A DNA stretch of 6,269 nucleotides, taken from Acidobacteriaceae bacterium. Lineage in GTDB: Bacteria; Acidobacteriota; Terriglobia; Terriglobales; Acidobacteriaceae. The notes under the pieces are model-generated. The model made no database searches. It saw nothing but the letters and a program-made list of their open reading frames with translations, and was not told the origin of the DNA. Location of the stretch: positions 12,179 through 18,447 of the forward strand of contig PMXH01000289.1 in the NCBI GenBank assembly GCA_003165855.1, read 5' to 3'. The position numbers and the translations under genes were made by a program. Shown here in pieces: positions 5,637 through 6,269 of this stretch. Position 1 is the stretch's first letter; every line of letters starts with the position of its first letter.

Positions 5637-6269
5637 ATGAGCGCGACCCGCATTACGGCAATCGACCGTCGAGAACGCTCGGCGCAAGCCGACTCCGTCC
5701 TGTTATACGGGATCTTTGGTCTCCTCCTGTTTGGACCGGTCGCCTTCGGTGCGGTGGAACCATGGTCGATCTTTGTGATGGAAGCGGGCGCGACGGCATT
5801 GTTTTTGCTATGGATCGGCAAGCAGGTCCTGGACGGAGGAATGAAGATCAGGGGGAATCCTCTGTTCCTTCCCATGGCGGCGTTCGGCCTTCTCATCGTT
5901 TCGCAGCTTGTTTTCCACTTGACCGCGTATCCCCACGACACAGTTTCCGTCGCGCTCCTGTACGTGGCCTACGCCATGCTGTGCTTCCTGGCAGGGCAGA
6001 CTCTGCTTCGCGGCGCTCAGGCGCGCAGCCTTGCGCTCATTTTCTCGGTGTATGGAGCCGCACTCGCCAGCTTCGCCTTGCTCCAGGGCATCTCCTCGAA
6101 CGGCAGACTGTACTGGATCCGACAGCCTCGCATGGGGGGCTGGATTTATGGACCTTACGTAAATCACAACCATTACGCGGGCCTGATGGAAATGCTGGTG
6201 CCCGTTCCTCTGATCCTGTCATTGACGCGACTGGCTCCGGCCAAGGTCCGCACAGCGGCGGCGGCGGCG
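5637..6269 (+). CDS. O-antigen ligase / Wzy-type polymerase family membrane protein, N-terminal part, cut by window edge
   Basis: The first 211 codons of a multi-spanning inner-membrane protein that stays open to the right edge. About six hydrophobic helices are visible (roughly 21-38, 45-62, 77-95, 103-121, 132-150, 183-198). The segment GPYVNHNHYAGLMEMLVP (172-189) resembles the G-x-x-N-R/H-N-H-F/Y-A-G-x-x-E motif that recurs in O-antigen ligase-like (Wzy_C/WaaL superfamily) proteins of exopolysaccharide operons. Such proteins polymerise or transfer lipid-linked glycan on the periplasmic side; ligase versus polymerase cannot be decided from sequence, and the large periplasmic loop with the catalytic residues is outside the window. 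Start: the reading frame is closed by a TAA at 5607-5609, which is the stop of the preceding gene in the same frame, and no ATG, GTG or TTG occurs in the nine codons between, so ATG 5637 is the first possible start. Its ribosome binding site is weak. The visible sequence ends in a run of GCG codons (alanines). Confidence 0.82.
   Translation, partial: MSATRITAIDRRERSAQADSVLLYGIFGLLLFGPVAFGAVEPWSIFVMEAGATALFLLWIGKQVLDGGMKIRGNPLFLPMAAFGLLIVSQLVFHLTAYPHDTVSVALLYVAYAMLCFLAGQTLLRGAQARSLALIFSVYGAALASFALLQGISSNGRLYWIRQPRMGGWIYGPYVNHNHYAGLMEMLVPVPLILSLTRLAPAKVRTAAAAA

Noticed and set aside
5417..5941. Open minus-strand frame of about 174 codons opposite the TPR and ligase-type genes
   Set aside because: Antisense to two supported genes; composition is that of a shadow frame and no ribosome binding site or motif stands out.
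6252..6269. GCG repeat at the right edge as a microsatellite
   Set aside because: It is in frame with the ligase-type gene as alanine codons, is only five units long, and is cut by the edge, so no repeat biology can be claimed.

Overview
The window is a piece of a surface-polysaccharide gene cluster from a GC-rich Gram-negative bacterium. Protein style (a Wzc-type chain-length protein/tyrosine kinase, a TPR protein ending in a beta-rich domain, and an O-antigen-ligase-like membrane protein in one row) would fit an acidobacterium. That taxonomic guess rests on general resemblance only and is not proven by anything in the window.

Layout. Positions 1-428 (minus strand) hold the N-terminal part of a PLP-dependent sugar aminotransferase of the PseC type, which runs off the left edge. 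Positions 485-1504 (minus) hold a complete PseB-type UDP-GlcNAc 4,6-dehydratase (inverting). Together they perform the first two steps of pseudaminic acid synthesis (dehydration/epimerisation, then 4-amination), transcribed leftward as pseB-pseC. The remaining steps would have to lie outside the window. Positions 1505-1953 are a divergent control region of about 450 nt without a convincing gene. It contains an AT-rich patch framed by an inverted repeat, a good extended -10 promoter candidate for the rightward genes, and a structured leader of about 150 nt. Positions 1954-4308 (plus) encode a 784-residue Wzz/Wzc-type polysaccharide co-polymerase fused to a BY-kinase, with a C-terminal tyrosine cluster and an acidic tail. 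Positions 4353-5609 (plus) encode a membrane-anchored TPR protein with a C-terminal carbohydrate-binding-like beta domain. Positions 5637-6269 (plus) are the start of an O-antigen ligase/polymerase-type multi-spanning protein, cut by the right edge.

How it fits together. The leftward genes make an activated nonulosonic-acid precursor in the cytoplasm. The rightward genes look like the assembly side: a polymerase/ligase, a chain-length regulator with phospho-switch, and an envelope TPR protein of unknown job lying between them. The rightward genes are spaced 44 and 27 nt apart with no terminator seen between them, so they are probably one operon. The sequence does not prove that the pseudaminic acid goes into the polymer made by the rightward genes; shared neighbourhood and a shared control region make it plausible.

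No tRNA, rRNA, CRISPR array, transposase or insertion sequence was seen. The biochemistry of the recognisable enzymes is ordinary. The least understood parts are the TPR/beta-domain protein and the divergent control region with its structured leader.
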